NCBI RefSeq assembly: GCF_020687245.1
Contig: NZ_JAJEQG010000006.1
Coordinates: forward strand, 1-64,000
Length of the DNA stretch: 64,000 nt
Direction: 5' to 3'
Source: Faecalibacterium longum CLA-AA-H243
GTDB lineage: Bacteria > Bacillota > Clostridia > Oscillospirales > Ruminococcaceae
Under the pieces are notes generated by a model. The model made no database searches, was not told the origin of the DNA, and saw only the letters and a list, made by a program, of their open reading frames with translations. This document shows positions 45,998 through 55,871 of the stretch, in pieces; positions within the stretch are counted from its first letter, which is position 1, and each line of letters starts with the position of its first letter. The position numbers and the translations under genes are program-made.

Positions 45998-47215
45998 TTG
46001 GAAAGCATTCAGCGATATTGGAAACGGACAGACAAGATGTACCTGCTGCTCTGCCTGTTCAGCAGCGCGATGGCGGTACTGGCGCTGTCGTCATGGGCGG
46101 CGAAGCAGGGCAGCGGCTTTGCCGTGGATGAGCTCACCGGCCAGCTCACCGGCATCGGCGACTACCGCCGGGCCGTGGTGCAGGCGGGCGCAGCGGCCAT
46201 CGGCATCCTGGTGGCCATCCTTCTGTCCAACATCGACTACCGCAGCCTCGTCAATGTCTGGCCTGTCCATGTGGTGCTCACATGGGGCCTCGTGCTGCCC
46301 ACGCTGGTCATCCGCAATGTGACCATCGGCCCGCTGACCATCGGCTACAACGCGGGCGACACCGACAACTATTCCTGGTACAAACTGGGCGGCTTCACCT
46401 TCCAGCCTACCGAGCTGGCAAAGATAAGCTTCATCCTCACCTTCGCCATGCATCTGAACAATGTCCGCAGCCGCCTCAACGAGCCGAAAGAGCTGGGCAA
46501 GCTGCTGCTCCATCTCTTCGTGCCGATCGGCATCATCCACATCCAGGGTGATGACGGTACGGCCATCATCTACGGCATCATCGGCTGCTGTATGCTCTTT
46601 GCCGCCGGGCTGAGCTGGAAGTATATCATCGGGGCCTTCGCTGCCCTCGCAGCGGCGGCAGCGGCGGCCTTCGCCTTCTTCAGCGACAAGATCGGCAAGG
46701 GCTACCAGTGGTACCGCATCCTTGCGGTCATCGACCCCAACAACGAGACGGGCTGGGCGCCCAGCGAGACGGTCTGGAAGAACATCATCTACCAGCAGCA
46801 GCGGGGCGAGATCGCCATCGGCTCGGGCGGCATCTTCGGCAACGGCTTCTTCGGCGGCCGCTACTACAGCGTCCCCAACGCCCACAATGACTTCATCTTC
46901 AGCTGGATCGGCAACGCGGCGGGCTTCGTGGGCTGCTGCGTGGTGCTGGGCGTGCTGCTGGCCATCATCATCAAGACCTTCGCCACCGGAGCGTGCAGCG
47001 AGGATATGCTGGGCTCCTTCATCTGCGCCGGCATCGGCGGCGCGTTCATGGCCCAGATATTCGTCAATGTCGGCATGAACCTCCGCCTCCTGCCGGTCAT
47101 CGGCGTCACCCTGCCCTTCTACTCGGCAGGCGGCAGCTCGGTGCTCATGCTGTATATCTGCGTGGGGCTGGTGCTGTCGGTGTATATGCACAATACGAAA
47201 AAACTGTTTGGTTAA
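45998..47215 (+). CDS. SEDS family peptidoglycan polymerase (RodA/FtsW type)
   Basis: Lipid II polymerase of the elongation or division machinery, about 405 residues with roughly ten membrane helices. Family signatures: FQPTELAKISFIL near residue 145, IHIQGDDGTAIIYGIIG near 188, then QQQRGEIAIGSGGIFGNGFFGG near 267 and NAHNDFIFSWIGNAAGFVG, the place of the catalytic Asp. The usual EE before the G of that last motif is replaced (IGNAAG). The start is TTG at 45998 with AAAGGTGG eight bases upstream; no ATG fits. RodA is slightly favoured over FtsW from the ending, which lacks a long tail. Confidence 0.85.
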   Translation: MESIQRYWKRTDKMYLLLCLFSSAMAVLALSSWAAKQGSGFAVDELTGQLTGIGDYRRAVVQAGAAAIGILVAILLSNIDYRSLVNVWPVHVVLTWGLVLPTLVIRNVTIGPLTIGYNAGDTDNYSWYKLGGFTFQPTELAKISFILTFAMHLNNVRSRLNEPKELGKLLLHLFVPIGIIHIQGDDGTAIIYGIIGCCMLFAAGLSWKYIIGAFAALAAAAAAAFAFFSDKIGKGYQWYRILAVIDPNNETGWAPSETVWKNIIYQQQRGEIAIGSGGIFGNGFFGGRYYSVPNAHNDFIFSWIGNAAGFVGCCVVLGVLLAIIIKTFATGACSEDMLGSFICAGIGGAFMAQIFVNVGMNLRLLPVIGVTLPFYSAGGSSVLMLYICVGLVLSVYMHNTKKLFG

Positions 47216-47229
47216 GTCTCTCTCAGAAC

Positions 47230-47260
47230 AGGCGCTGTCGTTCAGCGCCTGTTTTTATTT
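47230..47260 (+). terminator. Terminator of the SEDS gene
   Basis: Ten-base stem ACAGGCGCTG/CAGCGCCTGT with loop TCGTT, followed by TTTTATTTT, 15 bases after the stop codon. Confidence 0.92.
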
Positions 47261-47282
47261 TCCGGCCAAATCTCCAAAAGTC

Positions 47283-47311
47283 TTGTAACACGACAGAAGT
47301 CGTGATAGAAT
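47283..47311 (+). promoter_or_regulatory. Promoter and operator of the choloylglycine-hydrolase-like gene
   Basis: -35 TTGTAA (47283-47288), 17-base spacer, -10 TAGAAT (47306-47311). A perfect inverted repeat CACGAC-AGAA-GTCGTG (47289-47304) fills the spacer, the position where a bound repressor or a MerR-type activator would act. Confidence 0.65.
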
Positions 47312-47357
47312 ATTCAAGTATTTTATCTATATTCTTTTGACTTTTTCAGGAGGTCCC

Positions 47358-48557
47358 ATGAAGCATCATTCTCTCTCCAAAGTCCTCAAGCGCCTTGCCT
47401 GCGTGCTGGCGGCGCTGGTCATCGCGCTGGCCGTTGCCGTGTTCGCCCTCTGGCACAACGAGCTGGCCACCCTCTCGTCCCTCAAAAAGCTCTCCGACCG
47501 CGACGAAGCCCACCGCGACGGTGCAGTTTACCAGCTCAACGTCTCGGGCGGCTACTATTTCGACGATTTCCTGGCCCAGGGCGGCGCATCCACTGACCCT
47601 GAGCTCATCTCCTTCATCACCCAGAGCATCACCAAGGGCATCATCCCCATGAACATCAAGACCAGCACCATCGCCTGCTCGGCCTTTACCGCAGACACCC
47701 AGAGCGGCGACCGGGTCTTTGGCCGCAACTACGACTTCTCGGCCACCAACACCGCCATCGTCTACACGAACCCCGGTAAGGGTCGTCACGCCTCCTACTC
47801 CACCATCGACCTGAGCTTCCTCGGCCTCGACAAGGACAAGGACGTAGAGAGCCTCGGCCAGAAGATCCTGACCCTCGCGGCCCCCTATGTGCCGCTGGAC
47901 GGCGTCAACGACGCCGGTGTGGCCTGCGGCATCTTCATGTCCTATCAGGGCGAGGGCAAAGGCACCCCCACCGACACCCAGACCGACAAGCCCGACCTCA
48001 CCTCCACCACCCTGCTCCGGCTCATCCTCGACTACGCCGACTCGGTGGAGGACGCTGTGGCGCTGGCTGAGCAGTACGACCTTCACGACTCGGCAAGCAG
48101 CTGCTTCCACTACATGGTGGCCGACTCCACCGGCCGCAGCGCTGTCCTCGAGTGGGTGGGTGCTGATGCCGACCACGACGCCGACGGCTCTCAGCGTCAG
48201 CTGAACGTCCTCTGGAACGACACCGACGCCCTCTCCGATTCCTCCGACTGGCAGGTGGTGACCAACTTTATCAAGGCGCCCGGCTACTACGACGGCACTG
48301 CCGTCGAGATGAAGGGCCTCGACCGCTACGAGCACCTTGCGGCTGCCCTGCGCCAGACCAACGGCGTCGTAGCTGACAAGAGCGCTGCCATGGACCTGCT
48401 GGCCTCGGTGGGCCGCCGCACCTGGAACAACGACGACTCCAACACCAACACCATCCACAGCGTGGTCTACGATTTGACCGATCGGTCTGTTCTCTGGGTA
48501 GGCAATGAGCACTACGGCGAGGATGGGTATACATTTGAGTTTCAGCTTGGGGCGTAA
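47358..48557 (+). CDS. Choloylglycine hydrolase/linear amide C-N hydrolase-like protein
   Basis: Ntn-hydrolase fold, 399 residues. One N-terminal membrane helix (about 13-35) places the enzyme outside the cytoplasm, either anchored or cleaved. The likely nucleophile is C107 in STIACSAF, followed at a bile-salt-hydrolase-like distance by GDRVFGRNYDFS (R123, N124, D126), then NDAGVACGIFMSY. In classical bile salt hydrolases the catalytic Cys is residue 2 after Met removal; here it is internal, so activation would need cleavage as in NAAA or acyl-coenzyme A:isopenicillin acyltransferases. Substrates could be bile amides, N-acyl amides or peptides. SD AGGAGG. Promoter with a palindrome directly upstream. 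Confidence 0.72.
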   Translation: MKHHSLSKVLKRLACVLAALVIALAVAVFALWHNELATLSSLKKLSDRDEAHRDGAVYQLNVSGGYYFDDFLAQGGASTDPELISFITQSITKGIIPMNIKTSTIACSAFTADTQSGDRVFGRNYDFSATNTAIVYTNPGKGRHASYSTIDLSFLGLDKDKDVESLGQKILTLAAPYVPLDGVNDAGVACGIFMSYQGEGKGTPTDTQTDKPDLTSTTLLRLILDYADSVEDAVALAEQYDLHDSASSCFHYMVADSTGRSAVLEWVGADADHDADGSQRQLNVLWNDTDALSDSSDWQVVTNFIKAPGYYDGTAVEMKGLDRYEHLAAALRQTNGVVADKSAAMDLLASVGRRTWNNDDSNTNTIHSVVYDLTDRSVLWVGNEHYGEDGYTFEFQLGA

Positions 48558-48580
48558 AATGTAATTTTCTTGCGGTAAGC

Positions 48581-48607
48581 TTGACTTTTTTGAATTTCGC
48601 ATATACT
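48581..48607 (+). promoter_or_regulatory. Promoter of a short RNA
   Basis: -35 TTGACT (48581-48586) and -10 TATACT (48602-48607), spacer 15 bases (slightly short). The sequence resembles the antisense RNA promoter at 41883-41910 (both TTGACTTTTTT ... TATACT). Confidence 0.55.
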
Positions 48608-48613
48608 GAAAGC

Positions 48614-48690
48614 GGAAATGCAAAGATTCCATTTGGACTCACCAAAAAGAACAGGAGCTGCGTCCCGAAAGGATGCAGCTCCTGTTCTTT
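48614..48690 (+). ncRNA. Short intergenic RNA resembling the type I antitoxin RNA
   Basis: About 77 nt from the promoter above to a 16-base perfect stem (AAAGAACAGGAGCTGC / GCAGCTCCTGTTCTTT, 48646-48690) that also ends ilvD on the other strand. Its CATTTGGACTCACC segment (about 48630-48643) matches the complement of a ribosome-site-to-start region like that of the small toxin (GGTGATTCCGAATG) with a few differences. No toxin gene lies opposite it, so it would be an orphan antisense RNA. Confidence 0.4.
48646..48690. terminator. Bidirectional terminator downstream of ilvD
   Basis: Sixteen-base perfect stem as described for the short RNA; eight bases past the ilvD stop on the minus strand, with A/T-rich ends that suit both directions. 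Confidence 0.9.
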
Positions 48691-48698
48691 ATATTATC

Positions 48699-50357
48699 TT
48701 ACTTCAACACTGCGCCGAGGTTTGCGCTGGTGACCAAACGGGCGTAGCGGCTCAGCCAGCCGGTCTTGATGTTGGGCTCGGGAGCGACATACTTTGCCTT
48801 GCGCTCCGCCAGCACCTCATCCGAAACTTCCAGCGTGATGCTGGCGTTGGGGATGTCGATGTGGATGGTATCGCCTTCCTCAACAAGGCCAATGGGGCCG
48901 CCGGAAGCAGCCTCCGGGCTGACGTGGCCAATGGCAGCGCCGCGGGAAGCGCCGGAGAAGCGGCCATCGGTGATGAGGGCCACGGTCTTGTCCAGCTTCA
49001 TGCCGGCCAGAGCGGAGGTGGGGTTGAGCATCTCACGCATACCGGGGCCGCCCTTGGGGCCTTCGTAGCGGATGACCACCACGTCGCCCGGGACGATCTT
49101 GCCCGCATAGATGGCGGCGATGGCCGTTTCCTCGCTGTTGAAGACGCGGGCCGGGCCGGAGTGCTCCTGCATCTCGGGGGCCACGGCGCTGCGCTTGACG
49201 ACGCAGCCATCGGGGGCGATGTTGCCCCACAAGATCTGCAGGCCGCCGGTCTGAGAGTACGGGTTGTCGATGGGACGGATGGCCTTGTCGTTCAGGATGT
49301 GAGCGCCCTTGATGTTTTCGCCGAGGGTCTTGCCGGTGACGGTGGGGACATCGAGGTCCAGCAGCCCCTTCTTGGCCAGCTCTGCCTGCACGGCGGGGAT
49401 GCCGCCGGCGGCGTAGAGGTCAGGCATATGGGTGGGGCCTGCAGGGGCCAGATGGCAGAGGTTCGGGGTCTTGGCGCTTATCTCATTGAAAAGCTTCAGG
49501 TCGATCGGCACACCAGCCTCGTAGGCAATGGCCAGCAGGTGCAGAACGGTATTGGTGGAGCAGCCCAGCGCCATATCGCAGGTCAGCGCATTGCGGATGG
49601 AGCGCTCGTTGATGATCTGGCGGGCGGTGATACCCTTCTTCACCATATCCATGACGGCCATACCGGCGTGCTTTGCCAGCAGCAGGCGCTTGGAGTAGAC
49701 GGCGGGGATGGTGCCGTTGCCGGGCAGTGCGATGCCGATGGCCTCGCACAGGCAGTTCATGCTGTTGGCGGTGTACATACCGGAGCAGCTGCCGCAGCTG
49801 GGGCAGCAGTTGCAGGTGCAGTCTTCCAGCTGCTCGTCGGTGATCATACCGGCCTTATAAGCGCCCACGGCCTCGAACATCTTGGAAAGGCTGACTTCCT
49901 CGCCGCCGTAGGTGCCGGCCAGCATGGGGCCGCCGGAGCAGACCACGGCAGGCACATCCATGCGGACAGCAGCCATGACCATGCCGGGAACGATCTTATC
50001 GCAGTTAGGCACCAGCACCAGACCGTCCAGCTGATGAGCCATCAGCATGGTCTCCACGCTGTCGCAGATGAGCTCGCGGGAAGCGAGGCTATACTTCATG
50101 CCCACATGGCCCATGGCGATGCCGTCGCAGACGCCGATGGCCGGGATGAGGATGGGGGTGCCGCCTGCCATCTGGACGCCTGCCTTGACGGCGTCGGCGA
50201 TCTTATCCAGATTCATATGGCCGGGGACGATCTCACTGTAGGCACTCACCACACCGATGAGGGGGCGGTCCAGCTCTTCCGGGGTGTAGCCCAGGGCGTA
50301 AAACAGGCTTCGGTTGGGCGCGCGCTCCGAGCCTTTGGTCACGTTGTCACTTCTCAT
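48699..50357 (-). CDS. ilvD: Dihydroxy-acid dehydratase
   Basis: [Fe-S] enzyme that dehydrates dihydroxy acids to the 2-oxo acids for valine, leucine and isoleucine. About 552 residues with [12 protein letters not shown] (near 116), [24 protein letters not shown] near 182 (cluster cysteines), [12 protein letters not shown] near 265, [13 protein letters not shown] and [21 protein letters not shown] near 465. ATG at 50357 with AGGAGG at good spacing; an ATG at 50375 is less likely. Last gene of the ilvB-N-C-D run, separated from ilvC by a repeat. Confidence 0.96.
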   Translation of the reverse strand: MRSDNVTKGSERAPNRSLFYALGYTPEELDRPLIGVVSAYSEIVPGHMNLDKIADAVKAGVQMAGGTPILIPAIGVCDGIAMGHVGMKYSLASRELICDSVETMLMAHQLDGLVLVPNCDKIVPGMVMAAVRMDVPAVVCSGGPMLAGTYGGEEVSLSKMFEAVGAYKAGMITDEQLEDCTCNCCPSCGSCSGMYTANSMNCLCEAIGIALPGNGTIPAVYSKRLLLAKHAGMAVMDMVKKGITARQIINERSIRNALTCDMALGCSTNTVLHLLAIAYEAGVPIDLKLFNEISAKTPNLCHLAPAGPTHMPDLYAAGGIPAVQAELAKKGLLDLDVPTVTGKTLGENIKGAHILNDKAIRPIDNPYSQTGGLQILWGNIAPDGCVVKRSAVAPEMQEHSGPARVFNSEETAIAAIYAGKIVPGDVVVIRYEGPKGGPGMREMLNPTSALAGMKLDKTVALITDGRFSGASRGAAIGHVSPEAASGGPIGLVEEGDTIHIDIPNASITLEVSDEVLAERKAKYVAPEPNIKTGWLSRYARLVTSANLGAVLK

Positions 50358-50425
50358 TTTATCCTCCTGATTCAAAAAAGCGCCGGAACCAGCAGTTTTT
50401 CTGCTAAAACCGACGCTCTGGGATT

Positions 50426-50559
50426 CAACCTCTCAGTCTGCTTCGCAGACAGCTCCCCTACCGAGGGGAGCCTCTGGCGAAGAGACGAGGCTTTACGATA
50501 TGCCAAGGCCTCCCCTCGTTAGGGGAGGTGGCAGCGCGTCAGCGCTGACGGAGAGGTTT
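50426..50559. repeat. Palindromic intergenic repeat (copy 5, long form)
   Basis: From AACCTCTCAGTCTGC to GACGGAGAGGTT, with inner arms AGCTCCCCTACCGAGGGGAG and CCTCCCCTCGTTAGGGGAGG and centre GGCTTTACGATATGCCAAGG. It is the inverted relative of the copy at 40081-40211. It lies in the ilvC-ilvD intergenic region and would be in the mRNA. Confidence 0.75.
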
Positions 50560-50570
50560 TTCTGATTTTC

Positions 50571-51617
<1,047 letters not shown>

Positions 51618-51684
51618 TTATTTCAGTATAGAATGAATGATAAGCATCGTATATTTTTCGCTCACTGGGGAGCGGAAAAGTAAA

Positions 51685-52248
51685 TTAGTGGCATCTCGTG
51701 CCGGGCAGCGGGAACTGTGCCTCTCTTACCTCCTGCGCGGGCTTCTGCATATGCTGATGCATCCCGCCGCGCTCGAGGGCGGTGACGCCGGTGCGGCACT
51801 GCTCCAAGATCTGATAGTCTGACATGAGCTTCAAGAAGGCGTCGATCTTTTCGGGACGGCCCGTCAGCTCAAAGACCATGCTGTCGGGCGACAGGTCGAT
51901 GATCTTTGCCTTGTAGATACCGGCGATCTCCCGCAGCTCTGCGCGGTTGGTGACATTTGCCATCACCTTGAGCAGGAGCAGCTCCCGCTCGAGAGCGGTG
52001 GACTCGTTGAGTACGAAGACCTGACGGGTGACTTCCAGACGCTCGGTCTGGAGGATGAGCTGCTGGAGCTCCTTTTCGGTACCCGAGACGGAAACGGTGA
52101 TGCGGCTGACCGTGGGGTCGTTGGTGGCCGAAACGGTCAGGCTGTCGATATTGAAGCCTCTGCGGCAGAACAGGTTGGACACCCGGGCCAGAACGCCGCT
52201 CTGGTTGTCCACCAGCAGGCTGATGACCCTGCGCTGATTGGATTCCAT
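51685..52248 (-). CDS. ilvN: Acetolactate synthase, small regulatory subunit
   Basis: Regulatory subunit that gives valine sensitivity to IlvB. 187 residues: ACT domain at 1-75 (RRVISLLVDNQSGVLARVSNLFCRRGFNIDSLTVS) and the second ACT-like half at 80-160 (ERELLLLKVMANVTNRAELREIAGIYKAKIIDLSPDSMVFELTGRPEKIDAFLKLM). The C-terminal 20 residues are variable. It begins 15 bases after ilvB on the same strand with AAGGAGG-type spacing. Confidence 0.95.
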   Translation of the reverse strand: MESNQRRVISLLVDNQSGVLARVSNLFCRRGFNIDSLTVSATNDPTVSRITVSVSGTEKELQQLILQTERLEVTRQVFVLNESTALERELLLLKVMANVTNRAELREIAGIYKAKIIDLSPDSMVFELTGRPEKIDAFLKLMSDYQILEQCRTGVTALERGGMHQHMQKPAQEVREAQFPLPGTRCH

Positions 52249-52263
52249 GTCGCTGTGTCCTCC

Positions 52264-53928
52264 TTATTTCATGATGATGTCGTTGATGTCTCCGCCGCCG
52301 GGAATCATGGGCAGGACCTTTTCGTCCTTGTCAATCATGCATTCGATCCAGGTGGGGCCTTTCTGCTTCAGAGCGTCGGCGAATGCCTCCTGGAACTGGG
52401 CCAAGTTCTCGCAGTGGTAGCCTTTGAGGCCGAAGCCCTCGGCCAGCTTGACGAAGTTGGTCTTGCGGTGGGGGTCGGTCTGGGAGAAGCGCTTGCCATA
52501 GAAAGCGGTCTGCCACTGGCGCACCATGCCAAGCACCTGATTGTTGAAGATGACCGTGATGATGGGCAGCTCGTAGCTGACAGCAGTGCAGGCTTCGTTG
52601 AGGTTCATGTGGAAGGAGCCGTCGCCGGTGAACATGACCACCCGCTGGTCGCGGCCCAGCGCCATCTGTGCGCCGATGGCTGCGCCGTAGCCGAAGCCCA
52701 TGGTGCCGAGGCCGCCGCTGGTGATGAAGCCGCGGCTCTTGGTGTGGCGGATGTACTGTGCCGCCCACATCTGGTGCTGGCCCACATCGGTGACGTAGAC
52801 CGCCTCGGGGCCGCACTGGTTGCAGACCTCGCCGATGACCTGATGGGGCATCAGGCGGGAGGCGTCGGATACCGGGTGGTAATCCTGTGCCTGCCACTCG
52901 TGGATCATCTTTATCCAGTCGGGATGCTTCTTGTCCTCGATCATCGGGAGCATGGCGTTCAGCACATAGGCGGCGTCACCCACGATGGCAAGGTCAACAT
53001 CCACGTTCTTGCCCAGCTCACTGGCGTCGATGTCGATCTGGATGATGGTCGCATTCTTGGCGAAGGTCTTGGGGTTCAGGGCCACGCGGTCGGAGAAGCG
53101 GGCGCCCACCGCGATAAGGACATCGCAGTCGGCCACCGCCCGGTTCGAGGTGTAGCAGCCGTGCATACCCACCATGCCGATGTTCATCGGGTCGCCGTAA
53201 GGCACGACGCCTGCGGCCATCAGGGTATAGGTGGCCGGGATCTCAGCCTTTTTCAGAAGGTCACGCAGGGGCTGGCAGCTGGCCGCCGAGCGGACGCCGC
53301 CGCCGAAGTAGACCAGCGGGCGCTGTGCGCCGTTGATGATCTCTGCCGCCCACTTGACCTGCTCTTCGTTGAAGGTGGTCACGGTGCGGATGGGCTCCGG
53401 CTTTTTCGGGGTGAACTCACACACCGCAGCGGTGACATCCTTCGGGATGTCCACCAGCACCGGGCCTTTGCGGCCGCTCTGGGCGATGCGGAAAGCCGCA
53501 CGCATGGTGTCGGCCAGGTCTTCGACCCGGCGCACCGTGAAGTTGTGCTTGGTGATGGGCATCGTGATACCCTCGATGTAGGCTTCCTGGAAGCCGTCCT
53601 TGCCCAGGCCCTCCGTGGTCACATTGCCGGTGAAAGCCACCATCGGCACAGAGTCCATATAGGCGGTGGCGATGCCGGTGACGAGGTTCGTTGCGCCCGG
53701 GCCGCTGGTGGCCAGCACCACGCCGGTGCGGCCCGTTGCACGGGCGTAGCCGTCCGCCGCGTGGGATGCGCCCTGCTCGTGGGCGGTCAGCACATGGGTG
53801 ATGCGGTCGGCGTTTTTGTACAGCTCGTCGTAGAGATTCAGCACTGCGCCGCCGGGATAGCCGAAGAGGGTGTCCACCCCCTGCTCACAGAGCACCTCCA
53901 CAAAGATTTGAGAACCGTTCAACTGCAT
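52264..53928 (-). CDS. ilvB: Acetolactate synthase, large catalytic subunit
   Basis: ThDP enzyme that joins pyruvate with pyruvate or 2-oxobutanoate. 554 residues: N-terminal ThDP domain with FGYPGGAVLNLYDEL near residue 21 and HEQGASHAADGYARATG near 50 (catalytic Glu), FAD/domain with GGGVRSAASCQPLRDLL near 200, C-terminal ThDP-binding region with GDGSFHMNLNEACTAVSYELPIITVIFNN near 435. First gene of the operon, behind a T-box leader; ilvN, ilvC and ilvD follow. Confidence 0.97.
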   Translation of the reverse strand: MQLNGSQIFVEVLCEQGVDTLFGYPGGAVLNLYDELYKNADRITHVLTAHEQGASHAADGYARATGRTGVVLATSGPGATNLVTGIATAYMDSVPMVAFTGNVTTEGLGKDGFQEAYIEGITMPITKHNFTVRRVEDLADTMRAAFRIAQSGRKGPVLVDIPKDVTAAVCEFTPKKPEPIRTVTTFNEEQVKWAAEIINGAQRPLVYFGGGVRSAASCQPLRDLLKKAEIPATYTLMAAGVVPYGDPMNIGMVGMHGCYTSNRAVADCDVLIAVGARFSDRVALNPKTFAKNATIIQIDIDASELGKNVDVDLAIVGDAAYVLNAMLPMIEDKKHPDWIKMIHEWQAQDYHPVSDASRLMPHQVIGEVCNQCGPEAVYVTDVGQHQMWAAQYIRHTKSRGFITSGGLGTMGFGYGAAIGAQMALGRDQRVVMFTGDGSFHMNLNEACTAVSYELPIITVIFNNQVLGMVRQWQTAFYGKRFSQTDPHRKTNFVKLAEGFGLKGYHCENLAQFQEAFADALKQKGPTWIECMIDKDEKVLPMIPGGGDINDIIMK

Positions 53929-54010
53929 GGTGAGTTTCTCCTGTTTCCGTTTCCATTTTCCACTTTATACACTTTTTCCCAAACACTCTCAGGGGCAGTA
54001 CCTGATAAAC

Positions 54011-54300
54011 AAAAGGTCTCTGTCCCCTTATCCAAGAGACAAAGACCTGGAATCAATCCAAAACTCTCTGCGGTACCACTCTCGTTGACGCTTTCCGCGC
54101 CCTCTCACGGGCTTCCAACAAAGCCCTGCGCTCTAACGGCCGCCACCGGCTCTGCTTAGCAGACGTCCCATATATCGTCCTTCAGCAGGCTGCTTCGGGA
54201 GGATTCCGCGCCGGGCCGCCTGCTGCCTTGCATCGTCCGGCAGCTCTCTGAAAAGCGGGTATCCTGCGTTACTTTTTCCCATCTGTGCATTTGTTGGGTC
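54011..54300 (-). promoter_or_regulatory. T-box leader controlling ilvB-ilvN-ilvC-ilvD
   Basis: Minus strand: Stem I region (AGAGAGCTGCC...GATGCAAGGCAGC, near 54245), T-box sequence GAGTGGTACCGCAGAG at 54069-54084 and a terminator at 54011-54049 (AGGTCTTTGTCTCTTGG / GGGGACAGAGACCT, then TTTTG). Candidate specifier ATC (54202-54204) at the same distance as CTG in the leuA leader; ATC would sense tRNA-Ile. Starvation for isoleucine would raise the whole ilv run. The specifier is an inference; the T-box call itself is firm. Confidence 0.9.
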
Positions 54301-54301
54301 A

Positions 54302-54329
54302 ATTATACTATAAATCGGGCCGTTGTCAA
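54302..54329 (-). promoter_or_regulatory. Promoter of the ilvB T-box transcript
   Basis: Minus strand: perfect -35 TTGACA (54324-54329), 16-base spacer, perfect -10 TATAAT (54302-54307), immediately upstream of the T-box leader. Confidence 0.9.
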
Positions 54330-54435
54330 TCGACGATTTGTAACGTGAATCATGGCAAACATGAAGATAATTAAACACCATCTTGCGCAGGGCCTTACAT
54401 CGCTGTATAATTCTGAGTAACCGACTTTACTTAAA

Positions 54436-54630
54436 GCATAGCCTCTCCCTTTGGGAGAAGTGTCATCGCTTGCGATGACGGAGAGGGCAAGGCCGCTGGC
54501 AAAGCCACACAAGCTCAGCGAGCGTATCACTCTGACAAAGAGCCTGCCTATCGCTGTGCGGTGGGCTTTATCGCACAGTGCTTGCCCTCTCAGGCGCTCC
54601 CGCGCCAGCTCTCCCAAAGGGAGAGCCAAT
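54436..54630. repeat. Palindromic intergenic repeat (copy 6, composite)
   Basis: About 190 bases between the ilv promoter and the DUF815 gene. Ends are GGCTCTCCCTTTGGGAG in both orientations (CTCTCCCTTTGGGAGA at 54443, TCTCCCAAAGGGAGAG at 54610), with an inner CATCGCTTGCGATG and GCGGTGGGCTTTATCGCAC. A TATATAATAG box (about 54630) just outside could be the -10 for the downstream gene. Confidence 0.65.
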
Positions 54631-54651
54631 TATATAATAGAAAGGAATATT

Positions 54652-55857
54652 ATGAAACTTACAGAATGGAACGCCCGGCTCCACGGGCTGGTCATCTTCC
54701 GCGCCCTGCTGGACGATGACGTCATTGCAAAATTTGTTGACCTCACCGACCGGATGGCCGCTGCCCCCCAGAGCACGGGAGCCGTGTGCGACGCTGCCGC
54801 TTCTTTCGAAGCAGCCCTCTTCGAGCACACCACCAATTTCGGCGAATACCTTTCCGCTGCCGTCCTCGAAGCCGAGACGGTCTGTGTCCGGCAGGCGGCT
54901 GTCAGCGAAGTGCCGCCCGTTTTGCAGACTGCACTGGACAATGAGCTGGACTTCCTGCGGCAGCTGTGCAGCCTGACGCTGGACGAGCTTCTGGACGCCG
55001 CCGGTGCCGCCGACAAGCTGCCTTTCCTGCCCCGGTGGGAGACAAAGGCCATCGACCTCCACGCCGCCTACGCCCAGCGGATGAGCGAGGTGGGCAAAAA
55101 GGGCTACGGAATGTTCGCCAAGCACCACGTCTTCACGGTCGAGAACGGCCAGCTGGTGCCGGTGCGCTACCCCGACCCCCAGCGCCTCGACGAGCTGCCG
55201 GGCTATGAGCAGGAGCGGGAGAAGGTCATCGCCAACACCCGCGCCCTGCTGGCCGGGATGCCCGCCAACAATGTTCTGCTCTACGGCGACGCCGGTACGG
55301 GCAAGTCCAGCACCGTCAAGGCCATCGCCAACGAGTTCGCCGCCGACGGCCTGCGCCTCGTGGAAGTCAAGAAGAACCAGCTCTATCAGATCCCCGATTT
55401 GATGGACAAGCTGGCCGCGAACCCACTGAAGTTCATCCTCTTCATCGACGATTTGAGCTTCACGGCCAATGACGACAACTTTGCGGCCCTGAAAGCCATC
55501 CTCGAGGGCAGCGTGGGCGGCAGAGCCCGGAACATCGCCGTTTACGCTACCTCCAACCGCCGCCACCTCATCAAGGAGACCCTCTCCGACCGCACCGGCG
55601 ACGACATCCACGAGGCCGACACCCGTCAGGAGCTGATGAGCCTTTCGGCCCGGTTCGGCCTCACCGTCACCTTCCAGCGGCCTGAGAAAGCCCGGTTCGA
55701 GGTCATCCTCACCGAGCTTGCCAAACAGCACGGCATCGAGATGCCCCACGACGAGCTGCTGACCAAGGCCGAAGCCTTCGCCATCCGTGCCGGAGGCCGC
55801 AGCCCCCGCGTCGCCAAGCAGTTCATCGAGCAGTGCGCCGCAGGAGTGCAGAAGTAA
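54652..55857 (+). CDS. DUF815 family AAA+ ATPase
   Basis: 401 residues. The C-terminal 230 residues form an AAA+ ATPase: Walker A LLYGDAGTGKSS near residue 206, Walker B FILFIDDLSF near 262, sensor-like VYATSNRRHLIKETLSDR near 300, and the GGRSPRVAKQFIEQ sensor 2 region. The N-terminal 195 residues are helical and variable and likely bind partners. DUF815 proteins are of unknown function and widespread in Clostridia; they usually stand alone, as here. AAAGGAATATT precedes the ATG. Confidence 0.9.
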   Translation: MKLTEWNARLHGLVIFRALLDDDVIAKFVDLTDRMAAAPQSTGAVCDAAASFEAALFEHTTNFGEYLSAAVLEAETVCVRQAAVSEVPPVLQTALDNELDFLRQLCSLTLDELLDAAGAADKLPFLPRWETKAIDLHAAYAQRMSEVGKKGYGMFAKHHVFTVENGQLVPVRYPDPQRLDELPGYEQEREKVIANTRALLAGMPANNVLLYGDAGTGKSSTVKAIANEFAADGLRLVEVKKNQLYQIPDLMDKLAANPLKFILFIDDLSFTANDDNFAALKAILEGSVGGRARNIAVYATSNRRHLIKETLSDRTGDDIHEADTRQELMSLSARFGLTVTFQRPEKARFEVILTELAKQHGIEMPHDELLTKAEAFAIRAGGRSPRVAKQFIEQCAAGVQK

Positions 55858-55871
55858 ATAAAAGGAACGAT

